Source: Monomorium pharaonis
Taxonomy: Eukaryota > Arthropoda > Insecta > Hymenoptera > Formicidae
Assembly (NCBI RefSeq): GCF_013373865.1
Contig: NC_050469.1
Span: forward strand, 7,924,042 to 7,988,041
DNA length: 64,000 nucleotides
Reading direction: 5' to 3'
Position numbers and translations under genes: made by a program
Notes under the pieces: model-generated
Databases searched by the model: none
Told to the model about the DNA's origin: nothing
Seen by the model: only the letters and a program-made list of their open reading frames with translations
Part shown: in pieces, positions 60,359 to 64,000 of the stretch
Layout: each line of letters starts with the position of its first letter
Numbering within the stretch: the first letter of the stretch is position 1

Positions 60359-62672
60359 TCTTCCTCGTCCTTCTCGCACATGTCTTTTTGGATCGCTAGA
60401 AAGGAATCTTTTAATTGCCAAAGTGTAGACGCATCAACGGGGAGGGGAGGGAGAAACGAAGAGAATAAATCTATTGATTATTCCGGAATAAGGAAGTCTC
60501 ATTAGAATAATTGAGCAGATATTAATATCGTGAAGAGATAGAAAAGCTAGCGAGTCCAGAAAGTTAATTAAGAGGCTATCGATATTAATTTAATTAAGTG
60601 TAAAATAAGAGTTCTTAACAAATATAAGGAAGAAGTTCAATAACTAATAAAAGCAGGGAAATTTAAATACCTTATTAACGATTCATATTATTAAGAAGAA
60701 AGAAACATACATTAGGGAACAAAGAAAAAAATTTTAATATTTTATGAACAAATAAGGAAATAAAAGGGAGTAGAAAGATTTCATAAAGTGCTGCTTTTTT
60801 CCATATACTCGGCGAAAAGTTAAATAACCGAGATGGATCCAATTCAATTTCCGTGATAGCGCATTTAATACCCTTGCCTTATTCGCTGCTTCGTCCTTCA
60901 TCTCCTCGAAGGGAGAATGCCAGCGTATCCTTCTCCGGAAGAAGGTGGGGAGAGAAAAAGAGAAAGAGGGCTCGTGATGAAGGGTCTTGATGCGATCGTG
61001 CGCGAGTATGTCCGCTGGACGGTGGACATTCGATTCCATCCGAGCGATCGGCCCCGGTCATAAAAGTGTCCCGTGTAAAAATGTTTCGCGATCGTACGGC
61101 GGGAATCGCGAACGAGCACGAACGAGAGGGCGGAACGACCAGCAGGCGTACTCGCGCGCATTCACGGATTTTACGTCGCATCGAGCGTAAGCTGAAACGT
61201 CTCGTCTGCTGGAACGCAGCTCTCCGCTCTCATCCGACTCGGGAGAGTCTCGCTCGCGATAAAACTGGACTTTTAATGGTGACGGTATTCCCCCGACGCT
61301 GGCTACCGCGTGCGGAATACAATACGTCCGTCGTTGTCGCGTTGTTACGGTCTCGGTCTGGCACGGCTTTTCTCAACGTCTCGTTGTACCATTAAGCGGC
61401 CTTGTGCCGGCAGGAAACCCGAACGAAAAACCCGAACGGATCGAGCGCGCGAGCTCGACGATAAATGTCGGAGACGCGAGAGCGCAGCGGGAGAGAGATT
61501 CGACCGCAAGGAAAAAATTGGCGATGTGCTGCATTGTGTCGCCACACAGCCGGAACGACCGCGTCAAATATAATTGACTGTTGGGCGGGTCATTCGCTGC
61601 CCCTCGATCGACTTAATAATGATGACTTTGGCATTAACGCGATTTTGAACGACAACGATAACGAGGTGCTACTGTGTCGTATTTTCTCTCGAGATACTTA
61701 CGCGCATAGTTGGACGTCGTAATATTTCCTGGTGTTTTATTCGACGATCAACTTGATGTACTAGTGGCTATTGATCGGTATGCATTTTTTTTTTTTTTTT
61801 TTTTAAGATAAATGACTCGCTGAATATCGTCCCTGTCGCGTTTAGCCTTTTGGATTATAAATAAACTACTCTCTTCGTATCTCTCCTTACTGCGATATTA
61901 ATATGTGCATGTATCATCGATCACAATCATTTTCATATTTTTGGCAGTTTTAATTTAGCATTTAAATATTTGTGTTTTAATTTTGTAATTTAAATGAAAA
62001 TGTAAATTACTATAATGTTTAGGATATTTCTTCAAGAATGAATTCTTTGACTCCAAAATTGGAGTTGATTTATTTAATTTTAATTCCTTACAAAAATTTA
62101 AATTTCCCTTTTTTATTTTAACAGTAAATCTGTTGGTAATTATGTCTGAGCCTAAAATAAAATTCTTAAAATTGGCATTATTCTATTTAAAAATAAATAA
62201 GAAATTATATCACTCTATTACATTTTTTTTATTTTGAATCAAAACTTTTTTCTATTTTTTTTTCCGATATTTTTGCTGAAAAGGATCAATTTTCAAACTC
62301 GTTGTGGAAATCATTCTCAAAGTTGCGATGCGTTTTAACTGTTGTAAAGGAAGAGGCGATATTTTGGGTCTCTATTTTTGGTAGGTACAATTGAATCCCG
62401 TTATTCAATAGTCAATCAGCTTCGTCTGTAGCGAATTGTCGTTGTCCCGCCGGTTTCACGGCAATTCGATTTATATGGTATCTTGTCGAATTGTCGAGTA
62501 CGCGAGCAGGAATGTAGACTGGGCAGCAGTTTCCGCTTTCATATGTAAGAACAAATAGCAAGAAGAAGAAAAAGTGAGTAGCATCTTCGAGCGCTCACCT
62601 TGTTACGCTCATCGCTCGATAACGTCGGTGATGAATTGCTCGATCATAGCACGTGCGATCAAAACACGTAAA

Positions 62673-62711
62673 TGCAATAATACATTTTAAATCTATAAAT
62701 GTATTATTGCA
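62673..62711. repeat. Perfect 15-bp inverted repeat with 9-nt loop
   Basis: TGCAATAATACATTT and its exact reverse complement AAATGTATTATTGCA flank nine bases. It lies in AT-rich intergenic DNA. It could be a MITE remnant or a hairpin; the stem is short for a microRNA precursor. Confidence 0.8.
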
Positions 62712-64000
62712 CAAATAATTTATACAACTAAATGTAACGTCACACAACAATCAGATTAAATAACTTGAAGTCAAACAGTTCTCCGTCTTTTGCCTTTAAT
62801 TTGCATTAAAAAAATATTTCAGACTGAAAAAAATTAACCAATACTAGGTAGTGGATATTTATAACTTGAATAATATTAAATAGATGAATTTAGTTAAATT
62901 TAATATAAATTCATTATACCAACGACAAATTTTAATAAAAAATCTACATATAGTTAATAATTAACTCTGTCATTTTTGCAATGTCTCAAAGGAGAGAATT
63001 GATTATAAATAATTGATGTTTGAGCTTTTTTGGACATTATTCGCCCTTATTTCCGATATAGCGTTGCCGTGATGCCTCTCAACGTAATAAAGAAAGTCGA
63101 TTCGCGAAGGTAAAACGGACGTAAGATGCGGAGGCGTATTATGCGTTTCAAGGACGGCATGTTGTATAACAACGTTCGTTTTGCCGATCGCGATATCGAC
63201 CTCGTCTGGAATGCCGACGGATCGAGGCCGAATACAATAAATCCAATTCCGTTTTCTTTAGCATAACTCGATTTCTCACCGTTTCGAGATATCTCCTTTG
63301 ATGCAGCCATATCAATAATTCAAACTGAAAAATTAAGGATTGTTTCTCTCGGATTATGTAATCGCAAAACATCCGCTTAGGCAGACAAATCCATTTTAAT
63401 TTCCTACATGCAGAATATACATAATACTCTTTAATACTCTTACTTTTTGTCAATTTTATCATTGTACGTAATAATTGTGATAATATAAATTTATGAATTT
63501 ATCCTAAAAAATGTTTAGAGAGCCTTATCGTCAGATTACTACACAGATAAAAAAAAATATTGTTTGCCAGATACATATCTCCATCTATTTTATACGAAAG
63601 ACACGTTCTTCGATCGTTATCGATTTTATAGAGAAAATGTTAAAGTGGAGCACTGGGAATGTCACATTTATCAACATATCCGTTCATTCCGATCGCCCTC
63701 GAACTCCTGTTCCAAATTCAACGAACCATCACACACAATTTCTCTCGAGGGAGCGACAAATATCTTAAGGCCGAATGAAAGCGCAGCTCGGATCGCCACG
63801 CGATCATACGATCGCGCGTTACATACAGTTAGAAACGGTTCACTTTAATTAGCTCGTATGTCACTGGTAACGCCAGCCGAGAAATCCCGGGTTCCCCGGG
63901 GCAGATGTAGGAGGGCGATAGGCCGTAGCCGCGCGCCGAGCCGAGACGAATCGCGAGACGCGTTGCCCGCGATCGAAATTAGACGGATAAATTATTTGGC

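Larger units (their letters stand above)
56956..64000 (+). other. Intergenic region to the end of the window
   Basis: CpG-rich blocks lie at about 57030-57560, 58000-59500 and 60900-61700, and AT-rich blocks at 60480-60780 and 61770-63000. CT, GA and GAA runs, a G-rich stretch near 59980 and a perfect hairpin at 62673-62711 are present. I recognise no gene. Confidence 0.5.

Noticed and set aside
60158..60505. Ser/Leu/Phe-rich frames near 60.3 kb resembling membrane proteins
   Set aside because: The hydrophobic stretch is the CT microsatellite.
1..64000. tRNA genes, CRISPR arrays, bacterial operons, retroelement pol frames
   Set aside because: No B-box-like GGTTCGANTCC in a cloverleaf context, no regularly spaced repeat-spacer array, no ribosome-binding-site-linked genes and no reverse transcriptase or integrase motif were seen on either strand.

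Overview
This window looks like nuclear DNA of an insect, most likely a hymenopteran such as an ant or wasp. That placement is inferred from the spliced gene structure with GT-AG introns, AT-rich introns broken by CpG-rich patches, abundant CT/GA microsatellites and many short inverted-repeat elements. It is not proven. There is no operon structure, no CRISPR array, and no tRNA or rRNA gene that I can see.

One gene is certain. The 3' part of a Smg6 (EST1A) orthologue lies on the + strand from about 1.4 kb to the stop codon at 40179-40181. I recover ten exons with matching reading phases (2417-2598, 4612-4685, 10532-10644, 12912-13015, 13234-13407, 14001-14204, 33485-33647, 38414-38634, 39556-39637, 40045-40181). 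A further upstream exon (about 1389-1666) contains a 21-codon TCA run. The 5' exons lie before base 1. The product is the nonsense-mediated-decay endonuclease. The window covers the end of the EST1 helical region, the linker and the whole C-terminal PIN nuclease domain. The three expected catalytic aspartates are present, spread over three exons.

The introns make up most of 1-40 kb. The largest is 19.3 kb (14205-33484) and separates the linker from the PIN domain. Introns and downstream DNA carry at least seven short palindromic elements of MITE type. One, at 26477-26753, has 7-bp exact ends, long inverted repeats and a TAA duplication, as expected for a PIF/Harbinger-type element. Several others have ends resembling CACTGAGAAA or CACGGAGAAA and sit between TA dinucleotides, as Tc1/mariner-type elements do.

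From 40.2 to 64 kb there is no gene I can name. It is intergenic DNA, or the long 3' UTR of Smg6 plus 5' regions of a neighbour. There are CpG-rich patches, many CT/GA/GAA/CTG microsatellites and a few isolated exon-like segments. The most interesting is a phase-compatible + strand series (51015-51030, 53803-53977, 56871-56955) that could be the start of an unrecognised gene. It is weakly supported. Other unexplained open frames, including a 325-codon frame at 30759-31736 and minus-strand frames at 11282-12282, are flagged in the findings and not asserted as genes.
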